This document shows positions 15,123 to 24,879 of a DNA stretch of 64,000 nucleotides, in pieces. The position numbers and the translations under genes are program-made. The notes under the pieces were generated by a model. That model saw nothing but the letters and a program-made list of their open reading frames with translations, did no database searches and was not told the DNA's origin. Source of the DNA: DHVE2 group archaeon (GTDB lineage Archaea > Thermoplasmatota > Thermoplasmata > Thermoplasmatales > Aciduliprofundaceae); NCBI GenBank assembly GCA_026993785.1, contig JALWRZ010000010.1:337199-401198 (forward strand), given 5' to 3'. Position 1 is the first letter of the stretch; every line of letters begins with the position of its first letter.

Positions 15123-16802
15123 TTATTCTTTGTAAAGATCGTAGAAATTAGGTGCTCTATCCCTCACAGGATTGTACTGATACCCGTGCAGCCAGGTTCT
15201 GTAGATTCCTATATGCTCTGTCTGAGCAAGATAAACCATGGCAGGATCTTCTATGGCTATTTCCTGGGCCTGCTTGTAAAGTGCGCATCTCTTTTCTGGA
15301 TTTACTTCGAATTTTGCCTCCATCACGAGTTTATCAAAGGTAGCGTTGTGCCAGCCGGTTCTGTAGGTATCGCCGCCTATCCCATAAGACGCGAGGAATG
15401 GGAATATGTAATCGTCAGGGTCATTGTAGTCGGGAGCCCAGCCTTCTATGAGCATGCTATAATCTCCACGGTCCATCTTATCCAGCACAGTAGGTCTTGC
15501 AAGCGTCTGCACCGTTGCAGATATCCCTACCTCAGCAAGATTCTCCTTCACTATCTGTGCTATTTTGACATAATCCGTGTAGCCCACTATTGTGAGTATC
15601 GTAACCGAGAACCCATTTTCATAGCCCGCTTCCTTGAGCAGCTGCTTTGCCTTTGCAGGGTCATGGTGATACATGAAGAGATTATCATCGTGGCATGGCA
15701 TGCCCTTAGGGATTGGCCCCTGCAGCTGAACTGCGTAGCCCATATACACCTCCTTTATTATGTCCTGATAGTCTATAGCATAGGAAATAGCCTGCCTAAC
15801 AAGTTTGTTATGAAGTGGATTCGGCTGCCCATTATATGTAGGCCTAGTGTTCATCTCCATCATATCCACATTGTACGTCAGGCCACTTTCCTCAACTTTT
15901 ATTCCCTCTTTTCCCTTCAAATCCTGGATATGATCGTAGGGAATATTCGCCATATCGGCGTCTCCTTTAAGAAGCTCCTGCTCCCTGGTGGATATCTCGG
16001 CCACATTCTTTCTTATCACATACTTAACATGCTTACCTTTCCAGCCACCCCAGTAATTGGGATTCCACTCAAGCTTGATGTACTCATTGTGCTTCCATTC
16101 CACAAGCTTGTAGGGTCCCGTGCCAACCATATGCTGGCTCATCCAGTCATTATCCTGATTTGGCACCACACCTCCATGCTCATTAACCACCTTAGGATCC
16201 ACGATGGAAGATACCGTAAACGCCAGCGTCGCCAGGAAACCACCGTATGGTTCCCTGAGCTTAAACTGCACGGTGTAATCATCGATAACCCTCACGCTGC
16301 TCTCTCCATCAGGGCTATTCCATTTGCCAGTGGTGGCATTGTATGTGTACATATACTGGCTCAGTATCCATGCCACACCTGTCTGCGGAGAGTTCATTAT
16401 CAAAACACGATCAAAGGAGAATTTCACTGCTTCAGCATTGAAAGGATCCCCGTTTGAGAATTTAACTCCCTTCCTAAGATGGAAGGTCCAGTTTTTGCCG
16501 GTGCTATCAACCTCCCAGCTTGTAGCCAACGAGGGATATATGGTCTTGCTATCCGAGCCTTTATAGGTGACAAGACGGTCGTACACATTGTAGATTATAG
16601 AAGATCCAGGAACACCATAGCATTCCGCAGGATCTAAAGTTTGCGGGTCTCCTGCCTCATCCCACACAAAGGTATCCGGGTTCTTCACATGAGATACTGG
16701 CTTGGAAGGGGCTGGCTTGTAGTAAAAAACTGCCAGAGCCGCTGCAATCACAATTATCACCACAATTGTGGCGATAATCCCATATAATGCTTTCTTTTCC
16801 AT
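15123..16802 (-). CDS. ABC transporter substrate-binding protein, family 5 (oligopeptide/dipeptide type)
   Basis: 559 residues, outside the cell, held by an N-terminal membrane helix (IIATIVVIIVIAAALAVFYY) rather than a lipobox. Family 5 hallmarks: DPQTLDPAECYGVPGSSIIYNVYDRLVTY near the N-terminus, WTFHLRKGVKFSNGDPFNAEAVKFSFDR, and LVRQAISYAIDYQDI later. It would deliver peptides or a similar solute to a permease. No permease or ATPase gene is adjacent, so it either serves a transporter encoded elsewhere or acts alone. A TTTAAATAAATT box upstream marks its own promoter. A 423-codon antisense frame (15186-16457) is a shadow. Confidence 0.9.
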   Translation of the reverse strand: MEKKALYGIIATIVVIIVIAAALAVFYYKPAPSKPVSHVKNPDTFVWDEAGDPQTLDPAECYGVPGSSIIYNVYDRLVTYKGSDSKTIYPSLATSWEVDSTGKNWTFHLRKGVKFSNGDPFNAEAVKFSFDRVLIMNSPQTGVAWILSQYMYTYNATTGKWNSPDGESSVRVIDDYTVQFKLREPYGGFLATLAFTVSSIVDPKVVNEHGGVVPNQDNDWMSQHMVGTGPYKLVEWKHNEYIKLEWNPNYWGGWKGKHVKYVIRKNVAEISTREQELLKGDADMANIPYDHIQDLKGKEGIKVEESGLTYNVDMMEMNTRPTYNGQPNPLHNKLVRQAISYAIDYQDIIKEVYMGYAVQLQGPIPKGMPCHDDNLFMYHHDPAKAKQLLKEAGYENGFSVTILTIVGYTDYVKIAQIVKENLAEVGISATVQTLARPTVLDKMDRGDYSMLIEGWAPDYNDPDDYIFPFLASYGIGGDTYRTGWHNATFDKLVMEAKFEVNPEKRCALYKQAQEIAIEDPAMVYLAQTEHIGIYRTWLHGYQYNPVRDRAPNFYDLYKE

Positions 16803-16944
16803 ATGCTCACGCTCCGTGGCACATGGGAAATTAGAATCAATTTATTTAAACATTGTCATGCTAAAGCAATGCAATACTGAAAAATTGCACAAAATAGAAT
16901 TATTGGGGAAAAATGGGGGAAATCGATGATTGCATCCTGCATTT

Positions 16945-18384
16945 TTATTTAGGCGATAGCATGGGGAAGAGTATAACCTCTTTTATGCTCGTCTTTCCTG
17001 TGAGAATCATGGTGAGGCGGTCTATTCCTATTCCCACACCACCGGTGGGGGGCATGCCCCATCTCATGGCCTCGATGAAATCCATATCCATCTGATGTGC
17101 CTCCTCGTCTCCAAGGGTCCTGCGTTCCGCCTCAGCGCGGAAGAACTTCTCCTGCAGTTCAGGGTCATTAAGCTCCGTGTATCCGTTGGCCAGCTCCATA
17201 CCTCCAATGTAGAGCTCAAATCTCTCTATGAGCTCAGGATTCTCCCTGTGCAACTTGCATAGGGGCGTAGTTTCCTTAGGATGATCTATAACGAAAACAG
17301 GCTGGATCAGATCCTCCTCGCATACTCTATCGAATAATTTACCCAGCGCGAGACCTCTCTCATACTTGGGCATCTTTATGTTGTATTTCTTCAATAAGGC
17401 CTTTATCTCCTCATCACCTGTGTTCTCATCTATGCCTCTTCTGGCAAGCATATCCAGCATTCGCTCCCTTCTGAAAGGCTTTGTCAAATCTATATAATGC
17501 TCTCCAAACTTCACTTCCTTAACTCCCAATTTATTCGCCACATGCTTTATAATCCCCTCCGTGAGATCCATTATATCGTTGTAATCCACATAGGCCTGAT
17601 AAATCTCAATCATGGTGAATTCTGGATTGTGCATGGTGTCAATATCCTCATTTCTGAAATCCTTGGCAATCTCAAATACCTTGTTATAGCCACCAATTAT
17701 AAGTCTCTTGAGGTAAAGCTCATCAGAAATGCGCAGGTAGTAATCCTTATCCAACGCGTTAACATGGGTCTTGAATGGCTTGGCGTTGGCACCGCCATAA
17801 ATGGGTTGAAGCACCGGGGTCTCCATCTCCAGAAAACCGCGGTCCCATAGGAACTTGCGTATCTCCATCTCAATTATGCTTCTCTTTAAAAATACTTCGA
17901 AGCTTTCCCTGTTTAGCATAAGGTCAAGGTATCTCTGGCGATATCTTTTTTCCACATTCTCTATCCCAAACCATTCATGGGGAAGATCATAGAGTGCCTT
18001 GGCAGCAATTTTAATCTCCTTGGCAAGAACGCTAAGCTCTCCTTTTTTGGTTCGGGTAACCTCCCCCTTTATCCAGAGAAAATCTCCGCGATCTACAAAT
18101 TTTTTGAGGAATTTATAATTCTCTTCCCCAAGAACATCCTGGCGGAAGAAACCCTGAATCTTGTATCCATTATCCCGGAGATCCGCAAAGGCAACTTTGC
18201 CGTGGAACCTCAGGGAATATACTCTCCCAGCAACGGCCACTTCTATCCCCATGAAATCATCAGGAGACGCAACGATTTCTTCGATGTAATGGGTAATGGG
18301 TGTGCTCTGAGGATACGGGTTTATTCCCATCTCCCTTAATTTTTCCACAAGCTCTCTGCGCTTCAGATAGTCTCTTCTCTCCAT
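16945..18384 (-). CDS. lysS: lysyl-tRNA synthetase, class II
   Basis: Charges tRNA-Lys. The 479-residue protein has an N-terminal OB-fold anticodon domain (~residues 45-140, VAVAGRVYSLRFHGKVAFADLRD), then the class II core with motif 2 FRNEDIDTMHNPEFTMIE and motif 3 GGVGIGIDRLTMIL near the C-terminus. This is the bacterial/eukaryotic type; most Euryarchaeota use the unrelated class I enzyme, so transfer or lineage-specific replacement is likely. It is divergent from the FG-GAP surface protein and has no operon partner. Confidence 0.95.
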   Translation of the reverse strand: MERRDYLKRRELVEKLREMGINPYPQSTPITHYIEEIVASPDDFMGIEVAVAGRVYSLRFHGKVAFADLRDNGYKIQGFFRQDVLGEENYKFLKKFVDRGDFLWIKGEVTRTKKGELSVLAKEIKIAAKALYDLPHEWFGIENVEKRYRQRYLDLMLNRESFEVFLKRSIIEMEIRKFLWDRGFLEMETPVLQPIYGGANAKPFKTHVNALDKDYYLRISDELYLKRLIIGGYNKVFEIAKDFRNEDIDTMHNPEFTMIEIYQAYVDYNDIMDLTEGIIKHVANKLGVKEVKFGEHYIDLTKPFRRERMLDMLARRGIDENTGDEEIKALLKKYNIKMPKYERGLALGKLFDRVCEEDLIQPVFVIDHPKETTPLCKLHRENPELIERFELYIGGMELANGYTELNDPELQEKFFRAEAERRTLGDEEAHQMDMDFIEAMRWGMPPTGGVGIGIDRLTMILTGKTSIKEVILFPMLSPK

Positions 18385-18449
18385 AGGGGGCTATAATGCC
18401 GTGGTCAATAAAATATTTTTGTTGCAAAAAGTAGCATAAGAGCGCTCTT

Positions 18450-18471
18450 TTGCGTATACGCGCATACGCAA
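18450..18471. promoter_or_regulatory. 22-base palindrome upstream of the FG-GAP gene
   Basis: TTGCGTAT-ACGCGC-ATACGCAA: perfect 8-base arms and a CGCG core with one mismatch. It ends about eight bases before the TATATATTA box (18481-18488) used by the FG-GAP gene at 18518, whose ribosome site GGAGAGGTG follows. Position suits a repressor or activator site; it also lies in the upstream region of lysS. Confidence 0.5.
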
Positions 18472-18517
18472 GTTTTTTGTATATATTAATACATTACCTT
18501 AATGGAGAGGTGAATAT

Positions 18518-20503
18518 ATGAGATTGCGAAGAGCGATAATAGGAATTGTGTTTCTTCTCTCCATAGTTATTGCATCCACCAGCGCTCTTGGAGCTGTCAA
18601 GGCCACAGCGATATTCTCGCCGGAAGAGGTATGGACCGCGCAGATACCCGGAAGTTACGATTCTCTCAAGTCCACCTATACCATGGATGTGAATCTCGAC
18701 GATAAAGCGGAGATTATGGTGAAAATGGAGAACTACGATGCCCATACCTACCAGGTTATGCTACTAAATGGCAGTGATGGAGAGGTGATGAAGACTACGA
18801 AATTCACAGATACAGGTTATTCCGAAAGTGGGGATACGGTAGGCATGGATGCTACCCTCTATGGAATAACGATTCTCAATTCTCAAGGCGGATTACTGGA
18901 CGAGCATTATTTTATGGTATTCGGAAACCATTCCAACAACAAGAGGGTCTCCATATATTCCGTGGACTATCCCTCGCTGCAGAACATATCCTACAGGGGA
19001 ATAGATATTCCCTCCACCATCACCTATCTGGGCTACAATATACCTGTGGTGAGCTATGGCTGGATATTCCACACCTTAGAGGTCAATAGTGAGCCACGTC
19101 TTGTTTACTTCGGATACTATCTGGGAAATTACCTGGGCTACCAATTTGAGCAGCTGCAGATAATAATGATGGATAAGAACCTTAATACGTTGTGGGACAA
19201 GACCTTGACTTCTCCAATGGTGAATTACTTCCCCTATGGCGTGGATCTTGTGAGCTTCAATGGCTGGGGATTCCACAATGACCACGAGGATGTGCTGATA
19301 ATAAATCTAACAGCGAGTGCAGGTAACACCACGCTGGATGCCATTGATGCCTCCACAGGAGCGCTTATGTGGTCCACGCAGCTTAATGGGATATATACGG
19401 TTACCCTGCCCATTCATGCAATACCCTACCCTTTGGCATATCAATATGACTACGATGGAGATGGCACAACTGATCTAGCTATACCAACTATAACGCAGAA
19501 CAAGGAATACAGGATATACTTTGTGAATTCAAATGGTAATGTGATGGGATATTATACCGCGAACGGGCCCTCTATCTTTGCCCTCTACACGGATACCTTG
19601 GTCAGCAGTAATCTTCACAATCTGGTAGGTAGCGTGGATGTGAATGGTGATAATTACAGAGATGTGTTCCTTCTGGATAACAACACATATCTTGTGTGCT
19701 GGGATGTAGTTAATAACAAGAGCCTGTGGAGCGTTGATATAGCGGCGGGGAACTATCATTATATCCCATTCCTTTCAACCAACGATGTGAGCGGTGATGG
19801 TATATGGGACTTGTATCTCATAGGTCAGGAGAATAATGGAAATACCGCTGTTATAAAGGCTATTAGCTCCGCAGAAGGATCTGTGCTCTTCTCCAAGAGC
19901 TACAGTGATGTTATAGGCATACCCATACCTGGAACCGTGGGTGTTAAGGAGATCACAGATGTAAATGACGATGGCTTCCAGGACGCGCTTGTAATGCAGG
20001 GCTATTACAATGATGGGAGCGTGTACATCAATCTTACTGCTCTCTCTCTTAAGGATGGGAGCGAGATATGGAAGACTGAGGTGCATTCAGAGCTCAACAA
20101 TAATGACTACGGAAACTGGTCCTCCCAGGCCATGTTCGGGGGAGACATGAATGGTGATGGCACCAACGATGTGGTTGTTCGCCTGTATTATCACGATATC
20201 AACGCGGCACAGTATTACACCTATCTTCGGGTTCTCTCAGGCACAGATGGCGAAGTGATGTGGAACGGCAAAGTTGAAGGAGATAGTGCCCCCACGGATC
20301 TCTTCCCCTTCTTTGCGCTTACCATCGGTACTCCTTGGAACCAGTTTGACTACAATGGCGATGGCATAATCAACGAGATGCTCATCACCACGGGCTACTC
20401 TGTGCAGATCTATGCGCTCAGCCAGCCTATTCCCGAGCTTACATATGTGGCGGTGCTCTTAGTGCTCCCTGCGATAGTTCTACTTCTTAAGAGGAGAAAA
20501 TAA
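18518..20503 (+). CDS. secreted FG-GAP beta-propeller surface protein
   Basis: 661 residues: a Sec signal peptide (residues 1-27, RRAIIGIVFLLSIVIASTSALGA), a beta-propeller body, and a C-terminal anchor helix ending LLLKRRK. At least six DxDxDG-type calcium loops mark FG-GAP/VCBS-like blades: DYDGDGTTD, DVNGDNYRD, DVSGDGIWD, DVNDDGFQD, DMNGDGTND, DYNGDGIIN. Several blades also carry PQQ-like DASTGALMWST / LKDGSEIWKT / GTDGEVMWNG repeats. It is likely displayed on the cell surface for adhesion or binding. It has its own promoter with a palindrome upstream. Confidence 0.85.
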   Translation: MRLRRAIIGIVFLLSIVIASTSALGAVKATAIFSPEEVWTAQIPGSYDSLKSTYTMDVNLDDKAEIMVKMENYDAHTYQVMLLNGSDGEVMKTTKFTDTGYSESGDTVGMDATLYGITILNSQGGLLDEHYFMVFGNHSNNKRVSIYSVDYPSLQNISYRGIDIPSTITYLGYNIPVVSYGWIFHTLEVNSEPRLVYFGYYLGNYLGYQFEQLQIIMMDKNLNTLWDKTLTSPMVNYFPYGVDLVSFNGWGFHNDHEDVLIINLTASAGNTTLDAIDASTGALMWSTQLNGIYTVTLPIHAIPYPLAYQYDYDGDGTTDLAIPTITQNKEYRIYFVNSNGNVMGYYTANGPSIFALYTDTLVSSNLHNLVGSVDVNGDNYRDVFLLDNNTYLVCWDVVNNKSLWSVDIAAGNYHYIPFLSTNDVSGDGIWDLYLIGQENNGNTAVIKAISSAEGSVLFSKSYSDVIGIPIPGTVGVKEITDVNDDGFQDALVMQGYYNDGSVYINLTALSLKDGSEIWKTEVHSELNNNDYGNWSSQAMFGGDMNGDGTNDVVVRLYYHDINAAQYYTYLRVLSGTDGEVMWNGKVEGDSAPTDLFPFFALTIGTPWNQFDYNGDGIINEMLITTGYSVQIYALSQPIPELTYVAVLLVLPAIVLLLKRRK

Positions 20504-20504
20504 C

Positions 20505-20522
20505 CCTTTTCTCTTTTTTTAT
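20505..20522 (+). terminator. T-rich terminator after the FG-GAP gene
   Basis: CCCTTTTCTCTTTTTTTATG follows the stop codon by one base, a typical archaeal T-tract terminator. Confidence 0.45.
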
Positions 20523-20558
20523 GTGAAGGTTTAAATAAAATCCGGCAATGGCTTAATT

Positions 20559-20690
20559 ATGAGATATGTGCCGGATACCAGTGTAATACTGGACGGAAGG
20601 TTCAAGAAGATGAGGAAATAGCGTATGACCTGCCCTCCATTCTCAGATGCTATGGATGGTGTGCAGAGCTATACTCTCATCTCTCCAAAT
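20559..20690 (+). pseudogene. decayed fragment of the PIN-ATPase gene at 21.9 kb
   Basis: The fragment opens MRYVPDTSVILDGRF then a stop, nearly identical to MKYVPDTSVIIDGRF at the start of the gene at 21880. Some 30 bases on it reads TCPPFSDAMD in another frame, matching TRPPFSDAME around residue 220 of that gene. So the N-terminus has been joined to the middle by an internal deletion of over 500 bases. A TTTAAATAAA box precedes it. It is too short to be functional. Confidence 0.75.
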
Positions 20691-20727
20691 TTCTTAATTC
20701 CTGCTCTTCTGCGAAACCATGAAGTGA

Positions 20728-21690
20728 TTACTTTGAGAGTATTTCGTCAATTTCCCGCATCACGTCGGTGCTCAGTTTCTCCTTTATCTCCACAGCCTTG
20801 AGATTCTCCTCCAGTTGCTCGAGACTTGACACGCCCAGTATCACAGAACTAACATGCTCGTTTTTGAGAACCCAGGCTATGGCCAACTGGCTCATGGTAG
20901 CGTCTAGAGAGTCGGCAATATCTTTCAATGCTTTTAATTTTTTAATTGTTTGCTTGCTGAAAACTCCCTCCTTCTCTAGCCATTCTCTTAACCAAGGATA
21001 TCTGTCAAGGCGTGAGCCTGGAGGTATGCCATCGTTGTATTTTCCTGTAAGTATTCCAGAGGCAAGCGGGCTGAACGTAGTGAGTCCAATGCCTGGATCT
21101 TCGTATAATGGAAGAAATTCCTTCTCAACCTTGTCTCTAGACAGCATATTATATCTAGGCTGCTCTACAATTGGCGGCATAATACCTATTTCTCGAGCCA
21201 GTTTAGTGGCTTCTTTAATCTCCTCTACGGACCACTCAGATGTGCCCCAGTAAAGAGCCAGGCCGTGATCAAGAATGTACTCTATTCCCGAGATTACTTC
21301 TTCCATAGGCACCTGCGGATCGGGCCTGTGACAGTATAGGATGTCCACATAGTCAAGCTGTAATCTCTTTAATGAGGCACGAGTTCCCTCAATTAGGTGC
21401 TTCTTGGATAACCCTTCCTGGTTTCTATGCCTCTCACCCCACCAGAATATCTTGGTGGAGACCACATAATCCATTCTGTTAAAATCCTTCAGAATATGGC
21501 CCAGAAGAGATTCGGCCACTCCCCTATTGTAGGCCTCTGCAGTATCGAAGAATGTTATACCCGATTCAAAAGCTAGATGCACAACCTTTCTGGCCTCCGC
21601 CAAATTAAGCTGATTTCCGAAGGTGAGCCAGGTACCCAACCCAAGCTCGCTGATCATCAACCCCCACTTTCCAACCTTTCTGTAATTCAT
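20728..21690 (-). CDS. aldo/keto reductase (potassium channel beta-subunit-like)
   Basis: NADPH-dependent reductase with a TIM-barrel fold, 320 residues from ATG 21690 (MNYRKVGKWGLMISELGLGTW; the ATG nine bases upstream is also possible). The catalytic tetrad is visible: Asp and Tyr in FFDTAEAYNRG, Lys in VVSTKIFWWG and His in ILYCHRPD. GLALYWGTSEWSVEEI and LASGILTGKYNDGIPPGSRL match the AKR6/Kv-beta branch. The substrate, probably a reactive carbonyl, is not known. It faces the PINA fragment and is divergent from the full PINA gene. Confidence 0.92.
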   Translation of the reverse strand: MNYRKVGKWGLMISELGLGTWLTFGNQLNLAEARKVVHLAFESGITFFDTAEAYNRGVAESLLGHILKDFNRMDYVVSTKIFWWGERHRNQEGLSKKHLIEGTRASLKRLQLDYVDILYCHRPDPQVPMEEVISGIEYILDHGLALYWGTSEWSVEEIKEATKLAREIGIMPPIVEQPRYNMLSRDKVEKEFLPLYEDPGIGLTTFSPLASGILTGKYNDGIPPGSRLDRYPWLREWLEKEGVFSKQTIKKLKALKDIADSLDATMSQLAIAWVLKNEHVSSVILGVSSLEQLEENLKAVEIKEKLSTDVMREIDEILSK

Positions 21691-21879
21691 AATATTCACC
21701 CTATGTTGAGTCTGTATGCACCTATACCCTAAAAATACTTAAATTTATTGCGTTAGGCTAAAATCCCGAAGCATTGATGGTGTACCTTAATACACAGGTT
21801 GAGGTAAAGGAATTTATAATTAAATAACTTTACTCCGAGATTTAAAAAGAATTAAATAACACCGAAGGATTGAGAGACT

Positions 21880-23673
21880 ATGAAATACGTTCCCGATACC
21901 AGCGTAATAATAGATGGTCGCTTTGTTGAATTCCTCAATGCGGAAGAGGTAGAGGAGGTAATAATCCCAGAGGCAATAATTGCAGAAGTTGAGCATCAGG
22001 CGAATTTAGGTTTATCCATAGGCTTTTCAGCCCTCAGTGAGCTGCGCAAGATAAGAAAGCTGTGCAAAGAGAGAGGAATAAAACTCACCTTTTGGGGCTC
22101 TCGACCCGAAGAGTGGCAGATTCGCTACGCTAAATCGGGGGAGATTGATAATTTGATTAGAGAATGTGCCTCCCAAAACAATGCCATCCTGGTTACGGGA
22201 GATTTTGTGCAGAAGAGCATAGCGGAGGTAAAGGGAATAGCCGTGGTATATCTTGAAGCAAAGAAAGAGATAGAGATGCGAATCGAGGATTTCTTCGATG
22301 AGCACACCATGAGCGTGCATATAAAGGCCAATGTGGGTGCTTTCGCCAAAAAAGGCAAACCTGGAAATTTTGAGTTCTCCAGGATCAGGGATAATATAAC
22401 CGAGAGGGAAGTGGAAGAGATTGCCAACGACATCGTGGAGAGGGCGCGCAGGGACGAAAAATCGTTTATCGAGATGGATTTAAAGGGTGCCACCATAGTT
22501 CAACTTCGAGAGTATAGGATCGCCATAACCAGACCTCCATTTTCCGATGCCATGGAAATCACCGCCGTGAGGCCTATAGTGAAGCTCAAGCTCGAGGACT
22601 ACAATATAAGCAAGAGGCTTCGCAAAAGAATCGAGGAGAAGGCTGAGGGTATCCTGGTTTCCGGTGCGCCCGGTGCAGGTAAAAGCACCTTTGTGCAGGC
22701 CCTTGCTGAGTATTACGCATCGCTCAAGAAGATAGTGAAGACCATGGAGAAGCCCAGGGACCTGATTCTCGAGGATATAATTACGCAATACACAGCGCTG
22801 GAGGGGAGCATGGAGAAAACGGGAGACATACTTCTCCTGGTTCGTCCAGATTACACCATATTTGATGAGATGCGCACCACCAACGATTTCAAGGTCTTTA
22901 CGGATCTAAGGCTGGCAGGTGTAGGCATGGTTGGCGTGGTGCATGCAACAAGAGCCATAGATGCCGTACAGCGCTTTATAGGCCGCGTGGAGCTCGGTGT
23001 AATTCCGCAAATTGTTGATACCGTAATACACATATCTGAGGGAAAGATAGAGCAGGTTCTCACGCTTAACTATGTGGTGAAGGTGCCTACGGGCATGCAC
23101 GAGGAGGATTTAGCTAGGCCTGTCATAGAAGTCCGGGATCTTGAAAGTGACACGCTTCTCTACGAGATCTACAGCTTTGGAGAGCAGATTGTTGTGCTCC
23201 CTGTTAAAAGTGAGGTGAAGGGGATTTACAAGCTTGCGGCCAGGGGCATGGAGGAAGAACTCAGGAGAATGTTTCCTGGAGTGAGAATGAGGGTAAAAAT
23301 AGCCAGCGATAATCGTGCCATCATTTACGCCAGTGAATCCGCAATCCCGGCCCTCATAGGCAAAAAGGGGAAGAAGATATCGGAGCTTGAGGAACTTTTC
23401 GGGCTTTCTATTGAAGTGGAGCCCTTAGGAAAGGAGAGGGTTAGAGAGGAGCGTCTCGCCGTGGAAGTGGAGATGAAAAAGAAGACCATAAGGCTTCACG
23501 TGGGGGAGAGATATGCGCATCGTAGAGTTGCGGTCTACGCATCCACCACGCATCTATTCGATGCAGTGGTTTCAAGGGAGGGCTATATAAACATGAGGAA
23601 GACCACGAGCAATGGGAAAAAGATAATGAAAGCTCTTAAGGATGGCGAGACGATTTACGTGATTCCTCTCTGA
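21880..23673 (+). CDS. PINA-type ATPase: PIN domain, VirB11/PilT-like ATPase, KH domain
   Basis: 597 residues. Residues 1-130 are a PIN domain (YVPDTSVIIDGRF, later NAILVTGDFVQKSIAEV). A central secretion-type ATPase has Walker A SGAPGAGKST near residue 262 and a DEMRTTNDF acidic box. A C-terminal KH domain carries IPALIGKKGKKISELEELFG (GxxG near 493). This order defines archaeal PINA (COG1855), reported in Sulfolobus to form a hexameric ring that moves Holliday junctions. Its 3' end overlaps glyA by 19 bases in convergent orientation. A truncated pseudo-copy lies 1.2 kb upstream. Confidence 0.92.
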   Translation: MKYVPDTSVIIDGRFVEFLNAEEVEEVIIPEAIIAEVEHQANLGLSIGFSALSELRKIRKLCKERGIKLTFWGSRPEEWQIRYAKSGEIDNLIRECASQNNAILVTGDFVQKSIAEVKGIAVVYLEAKKEIEMRIEDFFDEHTMSVHIKANVGAFAKKGKPGNFEFSRIRDNITEREVEEIANDIVERARRDEKSFIEMDLKGATIVQLREYRIAITRPPFSDAMEITAVRPIVKLKLEDYNISKRLRKRIEEKAEGILVSGAPGAGKSTFVQALAEYYASLKKIVKTMEKPRDLILEDIITQYTALEGSMEKTGDILLLVRPDYTIFDEMRTTNDFKVFTDLRLAGVGMVGVVHATRAIDAVQRFIGRVELGVIPQIVDTVIHISEGKIEQVLTLNYVVKVPTGMHEEDLARPVIEVRDLESDTLLYEIYSFGEQIVVLPVKSEVKGIYKLAARGMEEELRRMFPGVRMRVKIASDNRAIIYASESAIPALIGKKGKKISELEELFGLSIEVEPLGKERVREERLAVEVEMKKKTIRLHVGERYAHRRVAVYASTTHLFDAVVSREGYINMRKTTSNGKKIMKALKDGETIYVIPL

Positions 23674-24857
23674 GAGTACTTCTCACCCAGAGTTTTTCCG
23701 TCCCATTTTTCCACTATTTTTCTAACTCTATCTCTTACATCTATGCCCTTCAACGCTTGAATTATGAGATCCGCGATTTCTTCCATATCCTCTTGGCCGT
23801 AGCTCTTCCAAGTCACTTCTGATGTCCCAATTCTTCCCACGCAATCCACAATTATATTGTTCTTCTCGAGGACCCTGCTCATCTCCGGTGCTTTCAATCC
23901 AAAGTTTCTCTCAAGCTCTCGCTCCTCTATCAAGAGCTGGTGCGATTTGGAAAACTCGGGAGGATACTTTATACCCAATCCTTGAGAATGCAGAGATTTT
24001 CCCAATTGGTGGGAATTCTCGGCGACTCTTTTACCGTATATCTCCGCCACCCCTTGGAATTCTTCCAATGCCAAAGCCAAGGCAGCAACTCTGTTTGAGT
24101 GATAATTATCTTGGACTCTCCAGGTAAGATTTTTCTCCACCTTTTCCATCATTTCTTGGTTATTGGTGAATATCATCCCACCCTGAGGTCCGGGAAAGCT
24201 TTTGTGCGTAGAGCCATAAACCAGGTCGCATCTCTCGATGTCCTTTTGAAAGCCAGAGGGCAGAAGTCCCAGAACATGGGAAGCATCGTAGAGTACCTTC
24301 GCGTCTATTTCTTCAGCGACATCTAGAACTTCGGAGAGATTGTAGGGAAAAAGGATATAGCTAGCACCGAGAATAATGACCTGCGGCTTTTCTCTTCTTA
24401 TAGCTTCGGTATCCACGAATCTCATCTCCTTTAAGGGAAGAGGTACATATTTCAATCCGAACATGTCGGGAAGATAGTTAGGGGAGTAGCCATCGTAGCC
24501 GCCAATCTCAGGGGAAATTGCCATAATCTTATCTCCACGATGTGTTGCAGAAAGCACTGCGGCCATGGCGGCCACATGCCCGGAGATGGGCCTCACACAT
24601 GCAAATTTGAATCCAAAAATTTTCTTAGCAAGATCTTTTGCGGCGTTAAGTATCTCCTCCTGGTATTTCGTGCCACCATATGCGTTGTGCACGTAAATGC
24701 CATGAACGACTTCATCGAACACCATGGAGTAGCGGGATGCCATATCGGAGCTCAAGGCACTTCGCACCTTTGGAGATAGATAATTTTCAGATGCCTGGAG
24801 ATTTAAACAGTTTTTTCTATACGCATCGTGCTTCTCAATAATTTCTGCCAGAGACAT
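23655..24857 (-). CDS. glyA: serine hydroxymethyltransferase
   Basis: PLP enzyme interconverting serine and glycine with a one-carbon carrier. The start at 24857 (MSLAEIIEKHDAYRKNCLNLQASENYLSP) follows the family pattern; the track's extension to 24911 would overlap thrC and is rejected. The PLP lysine is in VYGSTHKSFPGPQGG. At 400 residues it is the short archaeal form, which may use tetrahydromethanopterin-type or folate carriers. It lies 22 bases after thrC, forming a serine-glycine-threonine pair. Confidence 0.93.
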   Translation of the reverse strand: MSLAEIIEKHDAYRKNCLNLQASENYLSPKVRSALSSDMASRYSMVFDEVVHGIYVHNAYGGTKYQEEILNAAKDLAKKIFGFKFACVRPISGHVAAMAAVLSATHRGDKIMAISPEIGGYDGYSPNYLPDMFGLKYVPLPLKEMRFVDTEAIRREKPQVIILGASYILFPYNLSEVLDVAEEIDAKVLYDASHVLGLLPSGFQKDIERCDLVYGSTHKSFPGPQGGMIFTNNQEMMEKVEKNLTWRVQDNYHSNRVAALALALEEFQGVAEIYGKRVAENSHQLGKSLHSQGLGIKYPPEFSKSHQLLIEERELERNFGLKAPEMSRVLEKNNIIVDCVGRIGTSEVTWKSYGQEDMEEIADLIIQALKGIDVRDRVRKIVEKWDGKTLGEKYSQRGIT

Positions 24858-24879
24858 GGGTAATAATAATTGAGAGGCT

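Noticed and set aside
15186-16457. 423-codon plus-strand ORF
   Set aside because: Antisense to a clear family 5 solute-binding protein; composition is His/Ile/Arg-rich, typical of a shadow frame.
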